A DNA stretch of 64,000 bases from Agrobacterium vaccinii (GTDB lineage: Bacteria > Pseudomonadota > Alphaproteobacteria > Rhizobiales > Rhizobiaceae), in the NCBI RefSeq assembly GCF_021310995.1, contig NZ_CP054150.1, positions 2,940,501 to 3,004,500 on the forward strand, read 5' to 3'. The first letter of the stretch is position 1. The number at the start of each line of letters is the position of its first letter. The translations under genes were made by a program, and so were the position numbers. Below are positions 8,760-17,685 of the stretch, piece after piece. A model generated the notes under the pieces. The model was not told the origin of the DNA and made no database searches. It saw nothing but the letters and a program-made list of their open reading frames with translations.

Positions 8760-10012
8760 GGCTTGACCCACGACCATTGCGTCACCGGCATCGATGGCCG
8801 CCAGCCCTGCATGGTGCCAACAGGCGACGCACGCGCCACCTCGAGCCGGATCAACGAACCACCAAGCCGGGCTTGTGCGGCAAGCAGAACCGCTTCCATT
8901 TCGAGCGTCACCGCATTTGCGACCAGCCGGCCACCGGATTTGAGCGCGGCAATGGCACCGTCCAGCACGCCGTCTTCACTGCCCCCACCACCGATGAAAA
9001 TCGCATCCGGTGCTGGCAGGCCTTCGAAAGCATCCGGCGCTGTCCCGATCACCACCTCGAGACCCGGCACGCCGAAGGTCTCGGCGTTGCGACTGGCCCG
9101 TTCGGCACGCTCCGGGTGTTGCTCGATGGCGATGGCGCGGAGGGAAGGGTGCGCCAGCATCCATTCGATGCCGATCGAACCCGACCCGGCACCGATATCC
9201 CACAGCAATTCGCCATGACGTGGCGACAGGGATGAGAGCGTAACCGCGCGGATTTCCCGCTTGGTGATCTGGCCGTCATGTTCGAAAAGCGCGTCGTCCA
9301 GCCCCTGCGCATAGCTGAGCACGCGTGATGTCTCGTCGGCGATGACCTCGATGGCCAAAACATTGAGCGGGTCGATATCTTCGAAGGAAAAACGCTTTGC
9401 CTCTGCGCTGCGCACCCGCTGATGCGGTCCACCCAAGGCTTCTAGCAGCGTGAAACAGGAGCGCCCAAAACCTGCCTCCGACACGAGCGCTGCCAGCAGG
9501 GCAGGGGCGCTTTCATCCGACGTCAGCGCGATGAGCTTTGCGCCGGGGTGAAGATGCGGGCGAATGAGATCGATGGAGCGGCCATGCAACGACACGCAGG
9601 TCACATCCTGCAAGGCCCAGCCCAGCCGCGATGCGGCGAGCGAAAAGGCAGACGGGGCCGGGTAGGAGATAGTCTCCTCCGCTGCAATATGCCTCAACAG
9701 CGTTACACCGACGCCGTAATGGAAGGGATCGCCGGAGGCGAGCACGCAGACCTTGCGTCCCCGCAGCGCCACGACGTCGGTCATTGCGCTATCGAAGGGC
9801 GCAGGCCATGGCCGCGCGTCTCCACGAATAGCGTCTTTTGCCAGCGCCATATGCCGCTTGCCGCCGAAGACGAACTCGGCATTCTCGATGGCTGCGCGCG
9901 CAGCACTGCCCAGCCCCGATAGTCCGTCTTCGCCGATACCGACGATAGAAAGCCAGGGCGTTACCGTCTTTTCGGTGGATGAAGCGGGCAATCCCGCATA
10001 TTCAGAGACCAT
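8756..10012 (-). CDS. cobL: Precorrin-6Y C5,15-methyltransferase (decarboxylating)
   Basis: CobL is a fusion of CbiE and CbiT. It methylates C5 and C15 of precorrin-6B and removes the acetate carboxyl at C12. The 418-residue protein begins its CbiE-like part with LSIVGIGEDGLSG at residues 21-33, and its CbiT part has the SAM-binding loop WDIGAGSGSIGIEWM from about residue 271 with IFIGGGGS further on. The start at 10012 has a good GGAG site six bases away and precedes the conserved part; longer in-frame starts would run deep into cobK. Its ATG and the cobK ATG overlap on opposite strands in a CATG. It is coupled to cobE by an ATGA overlap. Confidence 0.94.
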   Translation of the reverse strand: MVSEYAGLPASSTEKTVTPWLSIVGIGEDGLSGLGSAARAAIENAEFVFGGKRHMALAKDAIRGDARPWPAPFDSAMTDVVALRGRKVCVLASGDPFHYGVGVTLLRHIAAEETISYPAPSAFSLAASRLGWALQDVTCVSLHGRSIDLIRPHLHPGAKLIALTSDESAPALLAALVSEAGFGRSCFTLLEALGGPHQRVRSAEAKRFSFEDIDPLNVLAIEVIADETSRVLSYAQGLDDALFEHDGQITKREIRAVTLSSLSPRHGELLWDIGAGSGSIGIEWMLAHPSLRAIAIEQHPERAERASRNAETFGVPGLEVVIGTAPDAFEGLPAPDAIFIGGGGSEDGVLDGAIAALKSGGRLVANAVTLEMEAVLLAAQARLGGSLIRLEVARASPVGTMQGWRPSMPVTQWSWVKP

Positions 10013-10778
10013 GACACGCTCCATACTCATTCTTGGCGGCACGGCGGATGCCCGTATCCTGGCTGGCAAACTGGCTGATGAATCCGGCTACCGTATTTTG
10101 CTGTCCATGGCGGGCCGCACCCGTGATCCCGTGGCTCAGCCGGTGCCGATGCGCAGCGGTGGCTTTGGTGGCGCGAGGGGGCTGGCGCGTTTCATCGAGG
10201 ACAATGCCTTCGATATGCTGGTCGATGCCACTCATCCATATGCCGCGCGCATTTCCGCCAATGCGGTCAAAGCCGCAGGTATGGCCAGGGTGCCGCTGGT
10301 TGCATTGGAGCGTCCGGCGTGGGTGAGGATGGCGGGAGACGATTGGCGCGAGGTGCCCGATGTCGACAGTGCCGTGACCGCTCTCGGACAGAAAAGGTGC
10401 AAGGCGTTTCTGGCCCTTGGTCGTCAGGAACTTCTGCCTTTCGAGGCGGCACCACAGCACCACTATCTCATTCGCAGCGTCGATCCCGTCGAGCCGCCGC
10501 TTATCGTGCCCGATGCGCGTTACATCACGGCCCGTGGCCCCTTTGCTCTCATTGATGAAATCGCCATGTTGCGCGACAATGGCATTGAGGCGGTGGTTTG
10601 CAAGAACTCCGGCGGGGCGGCGGCGTACGGCAAGATCGAGGCGGCACGGCAGTTGGGCATTCCCGTCATCATGATCGCACGTCCCGCGCATCCGTATGGT
10701 GATACGGTCGCCGATATCGACACTGCGCTCAGCGCCATCCGTCATCAGCTTTCCCTTTTGGACGAGCGTGGCGAATAG
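10011..10778 (+). CDS. cobK: Precorrin-6A reductase
   Basis: CobK reduces precorrin-6A to precorrin-6B with NADPH. The protein of 255 residues starts MTRSILILGGTADARILAGKL, the family's Rossmann-like start, then has VDATHPYAARISANA near residue 70 and the C-terminal KNSGGAAAYGKIEAARQLGIPVIMI segment. It is the only gene on the plus strand between cobL and cobJ. Its ATG at 10011-10013 overlaps the cobL ATG at 10010-10012 head to head, and its last 34 bases overlap the end of cobJ. Its promoter and ribosome site must therefore lie inside cobL. Confidence 0.94.
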   Translation: MTRSILILGGTADARILAGKLADESGYRILLSMAGRTRDPVAQPVPMRSGGFGGARGLARFIEDNAFDMLVDATHPYAARISANAVKAAGMARVPLVALERPAWVRMAGDDWREVPDVDSAVTALGQKRCKAFLALGRQELLPFEAAPQHHYLIRSVDPVEPPLIVPDARYITARGPFALIDEIAMLRDNGIEAVVCKNSGGAAAYGKIEAARQLGIPVIMIARPAHPYGDTVADIDTALSAIRHQLSLLDERGE

Positions 10779-11506
10779 ACGATCGGTGCTTGGCCATCGC
10801 GCTCGATCAACCGTGTCTCCACAGAACCGACGATGATACAGGTCGCCATATCGGCCATATCGCTCGCGGCTTGTCCCAGCGGCACCACGCGCATGCGCTC
10901 GTCGGCACGGCCTGCTGCGCGCCCGAAAATAACGGGCACGGTTTCAGGCAGATGGGCGCGCAGCACATCAAACGCCGTCGCCAGTTGGTGAGGCCGAGCC
11001 TTGCTGACGGGATTGTAGAAGGCCATGACAAATCCGGCCTCAGCCGCAGCAATCAATCTTTTTTCGATTAGGGACCATGGCTTGAGATTGTCAGACAGAG
11101 AAATAGCGCAGAAATCATGCCCCAGAGGCGCACCCGCACGTGCCGCCACCGCCAGCATGGCCGTGACGCCGGGAACGACGTGGAAGTCGATATCGCGCCA
11201 TTCGACGGGGCCGTTCTCGATGGCCTCGCAGACGGCAGCGGCCATGGCGAACACACCGGGATCACCGCCAGAGACGACGCAGACCTTGCCACCGGAAGCC
11301 GCGATGGTCAGCGCAGCCTGCGCGCGGGAAAGCTCTTCGCGGTTGTCCGAGGCGTGACGGCGTTGATGGGCCCCAAGCGCCAGACGGTCGAGATAGGGAA
11401 TATAGCCGAAGAAATCTTCCGCCTCACGCACTGCGGCGTGTGCTTCCGGCGTGATCTGGTCCGGGCTACCCGGCCCAAGCCCGACAACCGTCAACCGCCC
11501 GCTCAT
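10745..11506 (-). CDS. cobJ: Precorrin-3B C17-methyltransferase
   Basis: CobJ methylates C17 of precorrin-3B and triggers ring contraction to precorrin-4. The 253-residue protein has the tetrapyrrole methylase signatures LTVVGLGPGSPDQITPEA at the start, VVSGGDPGVFAMAAA near residue 80, and VVPGVTAMLAVAARAGAPLGHDFCAISLSD further on, the CobJ/CbiH version of the active-site region. It is the last gene of the riboswitch-headed operon. Its ATG overlaps the cobI stop as ATGA, and its 3' end overlaps cobK tail to tail. Confidence 0.95.
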   Translation of the reverse strand: MSGRLTVVGLGPGSPDQITPEAHAAVREAEDFFGYIPYLDRLALGAHQRRHASDNREELSRAQAALTIAASGGKVCVVSGGDPGVFAMAAAVCEAIENGPVEWRDIDFHVVPGVTAMLAVAARAGAPLGHDFCAISLSDNLKPWSLIEKRLIAAAEAGFVMAFYNPVSKARPHQLATAFDVLRAHLPETVPVIFGRAAGRADERMRVVPLGQAASDMADMATCIIVGSVETRLIERDGQAPIVYSPRSSKRES

Positions 11507-12282
11507 GCCGTTTCACCGACGGGTCGATCTTTCCAGCCGGGAACGAGGACCAGCGAGAAATAGGGCGCGGGCGATGCATCGCGTTCAATGAGCCTGATGG
11601 CATGGCCGTTTTCCATCGTACCGCGTTCGACGTAAAGCGCACTGTGCAACTTGCCCGCTCTTTCCAGAGCCCGGCAAATTTTCGGCAGGTTCCGCCCGAC
11701 CTTCATGATGACGGCGCCATCGGTGCCGGACAGACGTTCGGTCAATGTTTCCTCGCCCAGCGTCCCCGGCAATACACTCAAGATGTCGTCGCCCTGCACG
11801 AGCGGCAGACCCGCCATGGACCAGCAACCGGACATGGCGGTGATACCGGCGACAACTTCTGCAGGGTAGGCAGGGGCCAGCCGCAGATGGAGGTGCATAT
11901 AGGAGCCGTAAAACAGCGGATCCCCCTCCGATAGCACCGCGACGCTGCGCCCGGCATCCAGATGGACGGCGATATCACGAGCCGATTGATCAAAGAAGGC
12001 GGCGATGGCGCCTCTGTAATCGTCTCCATTCTTGTCGCTTTCGACGGTAACGGGGTAGACCAGCGGCATTTCCAGCGTGCCGGGGCGGATGAAGCTTTCG
12101 ACGATGCCGCGCCCGTTGCCCTTGCTGCCCTTCTTGCAAAAGAAGGCAACGACATCAGCATTTTCAATGGCGCGCACCGCTTTCAGCGTGAGAAGCTCAG
12201 GATCGCCGGGACCTGTGCCGACGCCGATCAGCTTGCCCTTCAGCACCGGCTGCGCTGCTGGATCGAACAAGGCCGCACTCAT
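11503..12282 (-). CDS. cobI: Precorrin-2 C20-methyltransferase
   Basis: CobI converts precorrin-2 to precorrin-3A by SAM-dependent methylation at C20. The 259-residue protein shows LIGVGTGPGDPELLTLKAVRAIE near the N terminus, VVAFFCKKGSKG, and the LSEGDPLFYGSYMHL and VVAGITAMSGCWSMAG segments that mark this member of the tetrapyrrole methylases. The reading frame is open much further upstream, but that part is the shadow of cobH. The ATG at 12282 overlaps the cobH stop as ATGA and just precedes the conserved domain. It is coupled to cobJ downstream in the same way. Confidence 0.95.
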   Translation of the reverse strand: MSAALFDPAAQPVLKGKLIGVGTGPGDPELLTLKAVRAIENADVVAFFCKKGSKGNGRGIVESFIRPGTLEMPLVYPVTVESDKNGDDYRGAIAAFFDQSARDIAVHLDAGRSVAVLSEGDPLFYGSYMHLHLRLAPAYPAEVVAGITAMSGCWSMAGLPLVQGDDILSVLPGTLGEETLTERLSGTDGAVIMKVGRNLPKICRALERAGKLHSALYVERGTMENGHAIRLIERDASPAPYFSLVLVPGWKDRPVGETA

Positions 12283-12911
12283 AGTCCGGCCCTCGCAATG
12301 GCATTGATGGCAGCCGCAGTCATGGCAGAACCACCCAGGCGGCCCTTGACGATGGCATAGGGAATGCCGAGCGGACTTTCCTCCAGCGCATCCTTGGATT
12401 CCGCCGCGCCGACGAAACCAACCGGCATGCCGATAATGGCGGCGGGGCGGGGAGCGCCTCGCTCCAGCATTTCCAAGAGATAAAACAGCGCTGTCGGCGC
12501 ATTGCCGATGGCAACGAGCGCGCCGTCCATCTGATCGACCCAGAGATCGAGTGCAGCGGCAGACCGGGTATTGCCGATCTGCTTTGCAAGGTCCGGCGTG
12601 CGCAGATCGCGCAGCGTGCAGATCACCGGATTGCCAGCGGGCAACCGCGCATGCGTGACCCCATGCGCCACCATATTGGCATCGCACAGGATCGGCTTGC
12701 CAGCCAGAAGCGCGCCACGTGCGGCATCCACGAAGTCAGGCGAAAAGCGGAAGTGCTGCGCGGCTTCCACCTGTCCACAGGCATGGATCATCCTGATAGC
12801 GATATCGGCCTGATCCGGCGTGAAAGCCGACAGGTCCGCCTCTTCGCGGATCATCGCAAAGGAGCGCTCATAGATCGCGTTGCCATCGCGGATATAGTCG
12901 TATTCAGTCAT
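12279..12911 (-). CDS. cobH: Precorrin-8X methylmutase
   Basis: CobH moves the methyl group from C11 to C12, turning precorrin-8X into hydrogenobyrinic acid. The 210-residue protein has the family length and signatures: YDYIRDGNAIYERSFAMIREEAD at the start, the catalytic-histidine region RMIHACGQVEAAQHFRFS, CDANMVAHGVT, and the C-terminal GMPVGFVGAAESKDAL. Its ATG overlaps the cobG stop and its stop overlaps the cobI start, both as ATGA. Confidence 0.96.
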   Translation of the reverse strand: MTEYDYIRDGNAIYERSFAMIREEADLSAFTPDQADIAIRMIHACGQVEAAQHFRFSPDFVDAARGALLAGKPILCDANMVAHGVTHARLPAGNPVICTLRDLRTPDLAKQIGNTRSAAALDLWVDQMDGALVAIGNAPTALFYLLEMLERGAPRPAAIIGMPVGFVGAAESKDALEESPLGIPYAIVKGRLGGSAMTAAAINAIARAGL

Positions 12912-14335
12912 CTCGTATCCTGTCGGAGCGCCGCGACGATCCGCTCCTTGCCGAGACGGGCAAGCAGGGTGCGGGCATTTTCTCCGGGCTTATGTTCTTT
13001 TTCATATAATCGGGCAAGCCGCGAAAGCACCGCCTTGCGGTCGGCAAGCGGCAAAACCGCCTGCGGTGTGTCGGAAACGCGACCTGAATGGGTAAAGGCC
13101 AGCCCTTCAGACGAGCCCGCAAAGGCCAGCGTGGCAGGCGATGGATGCGCACAGCCCTTGCAGCAGCCTGAAAGATGCAGCGTGAACGAGCCATCCAGCA
13201 AGGACGCACAGTCTGTCGCTGCATGTTCCGCCAGGTCTCGCGTGGAGATAAACCCCGAAGCGCAGGCCGGTTTTCCAGCGCAGACGGCGATGGAAGAGCG
13301 CGGATCGTCGGCACCGGTCACAAAACCGGCGTCACGCGCATGATCGAGAAGAGCCCGGCATGCATCATCACTGCCGGTGAAAAACAGGGCATGTGCTGGC
13401 CCGGGCCGCAAACGCTGTAGTCCCAATATCGAAGCATGGCGGCAAAGGGCAGAGAGCACGTCTGCGCCGATTTGCCCGAAGGCGGGCGCAAGAACTGCTG
13501 CAAACACATCGTCCGAGAGGCGCATCAAACCATAGGGACGTGCGTCGTTATGAACGGTGGGGGTGCGGTTTTCCGCCTTCTCCCCGCCGGGGAGAAGGTC
13601 GCGGCAGCGGGATGAGGGGGCGAGGGTAAATGGATACGGAGAGTCGAGCAATCTACCCGCACACACGGCCCGTACCTGTTCAATATCCAGGTCACGACCG
13701 CGCGTACCAGAACCCCTTTCAGCAAGGCGCATCAGAAGATCGATCACACTATCAGCAGCATCTTCGGTCCGCAGCAACCCCGCCCGCAACGCCTTGTCTT
13801 CGGAACCACCCAACATGAGTTGCCAAAACACGTCATCGCCGACACGAGTGGCCTTCAACCGGATATCCGCAAGCAGATCACCCATGTCCACAAGACCACC
13901 GCCATCGACAATGACGGACATCTTTGCAGCCAACTTCTCATGCAGCTGAAGCGCATCCGCTCGCCCGCATATCCGGCTGACGATGTCGCGTGTATCGGCA
14001 AGTTCCGTTTGGTCGATCCCTGTCAGCGGCGATGTTTCCACCGTCAGCCCTTGCCGCAACGGCAGATGAAGAGCGAGAACATCGCGTTCCAGAGCCTTTG
14101 CACTTTCAGCCGTCAGGCCGCGAAATTGGAGCCCGCCGCGCGCGGTGATGTCGATCAGCCCGTTGCCGTACTCAATTGCGAGGGCGCACAGCGCCTCCAG
14201 ATCAGAGGGCGAGATAGGATTCGTGAAGGCGATGCGCGATAAAAGCCCGTCACCCGTCTGCATCGGAGCCGACAGGGCAGGGCAAACGCCGCGGCGCGTG
14301 AAAGGCTGGACATCCACAGGGCCGAAAGCACTCAT
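12908..14335 (-). CDS. cobG: Precorrin-3B synthase (CobG), with an in-frame repeat insertion
   Basis: CobG is the oxygen-dependent monooxygenase that hydroxylates precorrin-3A and forms the lactone of precorrin-3B, the hallmark of the aerobic pathway. It belongs to the sulfite/nitrite reductase family. The 475-residue protein begins with the ferredoxin-like half-domain (RRGVCPALSAPMQTGDGLLSRI, residues 14-35) and has the Fe-S/haem cysteine cluster SGCCKGCAHPSP near its C-terminal third. Residues about 236-258 (PFTLAPSSRCRDLLPGGEKA and the next few) are encoded by a palindromic rhizobial repeat that keeps the frame. Whether the inserted peptide affects activity is unknown. It is coupled to cobN and cobH by ATGA overlaps. 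Confidence 0.93.
   Translation of the reverse strand: MSAFGPVDVQPFTRRGVCPALSAPMQTGDGLLSRIAFTNPISPSDLEALCALAIEYGNGLIDITARGGLQFRGLTAESAKALERDVLALHLPLRQGLTVETSPLTGIDQTELADTRDIVSRICGRADALQLHEKLAAKMSVIVDGGGLVDMGDLLADIRLKATRVGDDVFWQLMLGGSEDKALRAGLLRTEDAADSVIDLLMRLAERGSGTRGRDLDIEQVRAVCAGRLLDSPYPFTLAPSSRCRDLLPGGEKAENRTPTVHNDARPYGLMRLSDDVFAAVLAPAFGQIGADVLSALCRHASILGLQRLRPGPAHALFFTGSDDACRALLDHARDAGFVTGADDPRSSIAVCAGKPACASGFISTRDLAEHAATDCASLLDGSFTLHLSGCCKGCAHPSPATLAFAGSSEGLAFTHSGRVSDTPQAVLPLADRKAVLSRLARLYEKEHKPGENARTLLARLGKERIVAALRQDTR
13566..13631. repeat. Palindromic rhizobial repeat inside cobG
   Basis: The core CCTTCTCCCC-GCC-GGGGAGAAGG at 13576-13598 is a perfect inverted repeat with 10-base arms. 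Next to it is GTCGCGGCAGCGGGATGAGGGGGCG. This combination (CCCTCATCCCGCTGCCGCGACCTTCTCCCC read on the other strand, split here to respect length) resembles a short repeat I know to be very common between genes of rhizobia. Here it lies in coding sequence and adds about 22 codons in frame. Confidence 0.65.
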
Positions 14336-17300
14336 GCCTCTACCCTCGCGGATTTCGGCGCAATGAGCATTTCCAGCTCTGCATCCACGGCATTGCGGCG
14401 GCTGTGCCAGAGGCCGCGGCGGCGGGCAGAGAGAAAACGCTGCGCCATCACCTCTGCTGCCTGCGGGTTTTCTCGCAGAATGAAATCGCGGACGTTTTCA
14501 TCGCCGAAATAGGCATCATACAGTGCTTCGATCAGGGAGGACGATACGGCGTGTGTGGTCTCTGCAAAGCCAATCAGCCTGTCCACCGTCTCGGCAAATT
14601 CCGCAGCGCCGCGCGGCCCATGCCGCATCTGCCCGGCAATGAAGCGCGGATTGATGGCGCGGGCGCGCACCACGCGGTTAACGGCCTGTGCAATGGAACG
14701 GGCGCGGGGACGCGCGGGATCTGTCGTATCGAGCGCCACGACATCGGCGGATTGCCCAAGGGCTGCCTTGGCTGCCGCAAAGCCGCCGATAAAGGCGACG
14801 TCTGACGAGCCGTCCAGCAGGTCGCGCCCGGGATCGTCCCCCGTGTGAACCAGAAGATCGGCCTTTTCCACCTGGCCTGAAAAGCTGGCATCAGCGGAAA
14901 CACCAAGCCCATCCGCCCCGCCAAAAGCATGGCTTGCGGCATCCAGATAGATCTGGCCCAGCTCTTCGCGCTCATCCCAGCGCCCGTTCGCCAGCTTTTC
15001 CTCGATGCCAGCGCCATAGGTGCCGGGTGCCGAACCGAAAATGCGGGCGGGGATATGGCCGAGGCAGGCAGCCTCTTCGCCCAAGGGGTTATCGCCCGGT
15101 GATTCTTCACGGCGCGCAATGGCTTTTGCGGCAGCGTCGAGCAGAGCAATCAGCGCCGGAAACATATCGCGGAACAGGCCGGAAATGCGGAATGTCACAT
15201 CCACGCGGGGCCGTCCCAAAGCCGCAGGCGGCAGCACTTCGATGCCGGTTACGCGGCCCGTGCCTTGATCATAGATCGGGCGAGCGCCCATCAAATGCAG
15301 CGCCTGGCCGACATCTTCGCCGCCATTGCGCAAAGATGCCGAACCCCAGAGGTCGAACACAATATTCTTCGGCCAATCGCCGTGGCTTTGCAGATGGTGC
15401 CGTAGGACTTCTTCACCCGCCATGCGGCCCAGCTCGAAAGCGGTCGGGGTCGGCATGGTGCGCGGGTCGGCAGCGTAAAGATTACGCCCCGTCGGCAACA
15501 CGTCCAGCCGCCCGCGCGCTGGCGCACCAGATGGGCCGGGCGAAATATGCTGCCCATTGAGAGCAGCCAGCAAAGACGCTTTTTCCGCTAGCGCGCTGTC
15601 GCGCCTGAGGACATCAGGCTCATCGTCAGCGCAGCGGCCAAACACATGCTGGCCATCCTTGATCGCGAAATCCTTGAGATCGCAGAGAAACGCATCGATG
15701 CGTGACAGCGCCGTATCGGCATCGTCCTGCGTGTCGATACCGGCATCGGCTGCTAATCCCGTTTCCTGTGCCTTTTCGACGATCAGTTTGGCCAGACGGT
15801 CGCGGCGGCGACGGTCCAGCCCATCGGCCTGCGCATATTCATCGACAAGCTGTTCCAGCGCCATCTGCTCTGGCGAAAGCCCGGCATCGACCAACACAGG
15901 CGGAATGTGCCCGATGGTCACAGCCGCGATGCGCCGCTTCGCAACTGCGGCCTCCCCGGGATTGGAGACGATGAAGGGATAGATCACGGGCAGTGAGCCG
16001 GTGACGATTTCGGGGAAACAGGCTTGCGACAGCGCAACCGTCTTGCCGGGCAGCCATTCCAGCGTGCCATGAGCGCCGACGTGGATGATGGCATGCGCCC
16101 CGAGGCTCTGCCGCATCCAGGCCCCGAACGCGACCAGCGCATGCCGAGGCGGCAAGGCCGGGTCGTGATAATCCACCCGCCGATCTTCGTTCCGACCACG
16201 ATCCGGCGCAAGAGCGACTGTTACGGAACCGAATCGAGCGGCGCGGAAATGGAAGACGCCCCCTGTCACAGCATCATCTGCCTCGGCATCACCCCATGTT
16301 TCACCCAAAGCCAGATTGGCGGCTTGGGGCAGGGCGCTGCGAAACGCTGAATACTCCGCCAGCCCGAAAGCAGCCGTCTCGCTTTCAACGCGGTCGAGCA
16401 AAGCCCGAGGCGTTTCGGGAATATCGCCCACCGCATAACCGGCATCGCGCAGATCGTGCAGCATCTCCAGAACACTCTGCGGCACATCGAGACCCACCGC
16501 ATAACCGGTGCGACCCGGTGCGGCGCCCGGATAATCCGGCATAAGAATAACAAGCTGCCGCTCAGATGGATCTGCGTTTTTCAGCCGCAGAAAAGCAGAG
16601 ATGCGTTCAGCGACCTGTTCGACGCGATCAGGTTCCGGACAATGCACCAGCCCGCGCCCACCTTCAGGGTCAGGCTGTTTGAAGGAGATCGCCCCGGCGA
16701 GAATACGACCGTCCAGCTCCGGCAACACCACATGCATGGCAAGATCGGACGGGTTGAGGCCGCGCATATTGTCCGCCCAGCCATCGCGGCGGGTGGTGGC
16801 CATGATCACCTGAAAGGTCGCGACACCCAACCGGTCGAACAGGCTCTTGCCATCGTCGTCCGAATGGCTGGCAAAGGCCGTGGCTGCAATCATCGCGGCT
16901 GGCTTCAAAGTGACAAGCGTGTCTTCCAGAAACCGGATAGCGTCTGCGTCTTTCAAACCGCTGACGAAGATCGGCAGCGGCGAAAATCCGCGTAAGTGCA
17001 AGGCGTCGTAAAGCGCATCGATGGGGGCGACGTCAGCCGCCATCATCATGGAACGGTAAAACAGTATAGGAACAAAGGGCATGCAGCCTTCACGGCCATC
17101 CAGCGCTGCCGGAAGGTCAACAACGCCTTCGCCAGGCTGATAAAACCCGCATTTGGGCAAAGGTTCAGCGACGACATCCGGCCAGGCGTCTTCCCGCGCA
17201 AACGCAGCAAGCAATCTCGCAACCCGCTCCATATTCTCCGGCCCGCCTTCGCGGAAGAAAGAGAGAATCGTGGACTGTGTCGGCAGATCGACAGTGGACG

Positions 17301-17682
17301 CGATTTCTAATTTTTCATCGCGTTCGCTGCATTCGCCGGGCAGAAGCACGAGCTTGATACCACGCCGACGCGCCATTCTCGACAACTCGTCCACGCCATA
17401 ACGCCAACGATCGGCGCCGCCGAGAATCCGGATAAGGATCAGCTTGGCGTATTCCGCCGTCTTTTCGATCCACAGATCGACCGACATGGGATGGCGAAGT
17501 TCGGAGAGGTTGGCGGACACAAAGGACACTGAACCATCCGTGCTGCGTTGCCATCCGCGCTCCAGCCCGCCCAGATCGCTGGCCGAAAAAGACAGCACTA
17601 CCACATCCGCCTGACCCTGATTGAGATCAACCGGCTCGATCAGGTCGTCCAGAGACGAGGATGTGGTGGCGAGGATGTGCAT
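14332..17682 (-). CDS. cobN: Cobaltochelatase large subunit CobN
   Basis: CobN is the large, porphyrin-binding subunit of the ATP-dependent cobaltochelatase that inserts Co2+ into hydrogenobyrinic acid a,c-diamide together with CobS and CobT. The 1116-residue protein is related to the Mg-chelatase H subunit and shows conserved stretches such as HVGAHGTLEWLPGKTVALS in the middle and FGSAPGTYGAGIEEKLANG in the C-terminal third. It is roughly 150 residues shorter than the classical CobN of about 1270 residues, but its ends look intact. cobS and cobT are not in the window. It starts three bases after the cobW stop and overlaps the cobG start by four bases. Confidence 0.95.
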   Translation of the reverse strand: MHILATTSSSLDDLIEPVDLNQGQADVVVLSFSASDLGGLERGWQRSTDGSVSFVSANLSELRHPMSVDLWIEKTAEYAKLILIRILGGADRWRYGVDELSRMARRRGIKLVLLPGECSERDEKLEIASTVDLPTQSTILSFFREGGPENMERVARLLAAFAREDAWPDVVAEPLPKCGFYQPGEGVVDLPAALDGREGCMPFVPILFYRSMMMAADVAPIDALYDALHLRGFSPLPIFVSGLKDADAIRFLEDTLVTLKPAAMIAATAFASHSDDDGKSLFDRLGVATFQVIMATTRRDGWADNMRGLNPSDLAMHVVLPELDGRILAGAISFKQPDPEGGRGLVHCPEPDRVEQVAERISAFLRLKNADPSERQLVILMPDYPGAAPGRTGYAVGLDVPQSVLEMLHDLRDAGYAVGDIPETPRALLDRVESETAAFGLAEYSAFRSALPQAANLALGETWGDAEADDAVTGGVFHFRAARFGSVTVALAPDRGRNEDRRVDYHDPALPPRHALVAFGAWMRQSLGAHAIIHVGAHGTLEWLPGKTVALSQACFPEIVTGSLPVIYPFIVSNPGEAAVAKRRIAAVTIGHIPPVLVDAGLSPEQMALEQLVDEYAQADGLDRRRRDRLAKLIVEKAQETGLAADAGIDTQDDADTALSRIDAFLCDLKDFAIKDGQHVFGRCADDEPDVLRRDSALAEKASLLAALNGQHISPGPSGAPARGRLDVLPTGRNLYAADPRTMPTPTAFELGRMAGEEVLRHHLQSHGDWPKNIVFDLWGSASLRNGGEDVGQALHLMGARPIYDQGTGRVTGIEVLPPAALGRPRVDVTFRISGLFRDMFPALIALLDAAAKAIARREESPGDNPLGEEAACLGHIPARIFGSAPGTYGAGIEEKLANGRWDEREELGQIYLDAASHAFGGADGLGVSADASFSGQVEKADLLVHTGDDPGRDLLDGSSDVAFIGGFAAAKAALGQSADVVALDTTDPARPRARSIAQAVNRVVRARAINPRFIAGQMRHGPRGAAEFAETVDRLIGFAETTHAVSSSLIEALYDAYFGDENVRDFILRENPQAAEVMAQRFLSARRRGLWHSRRNAVDAELEMLIAPKSARVEA

Positions 17683-17685
17683 GGA

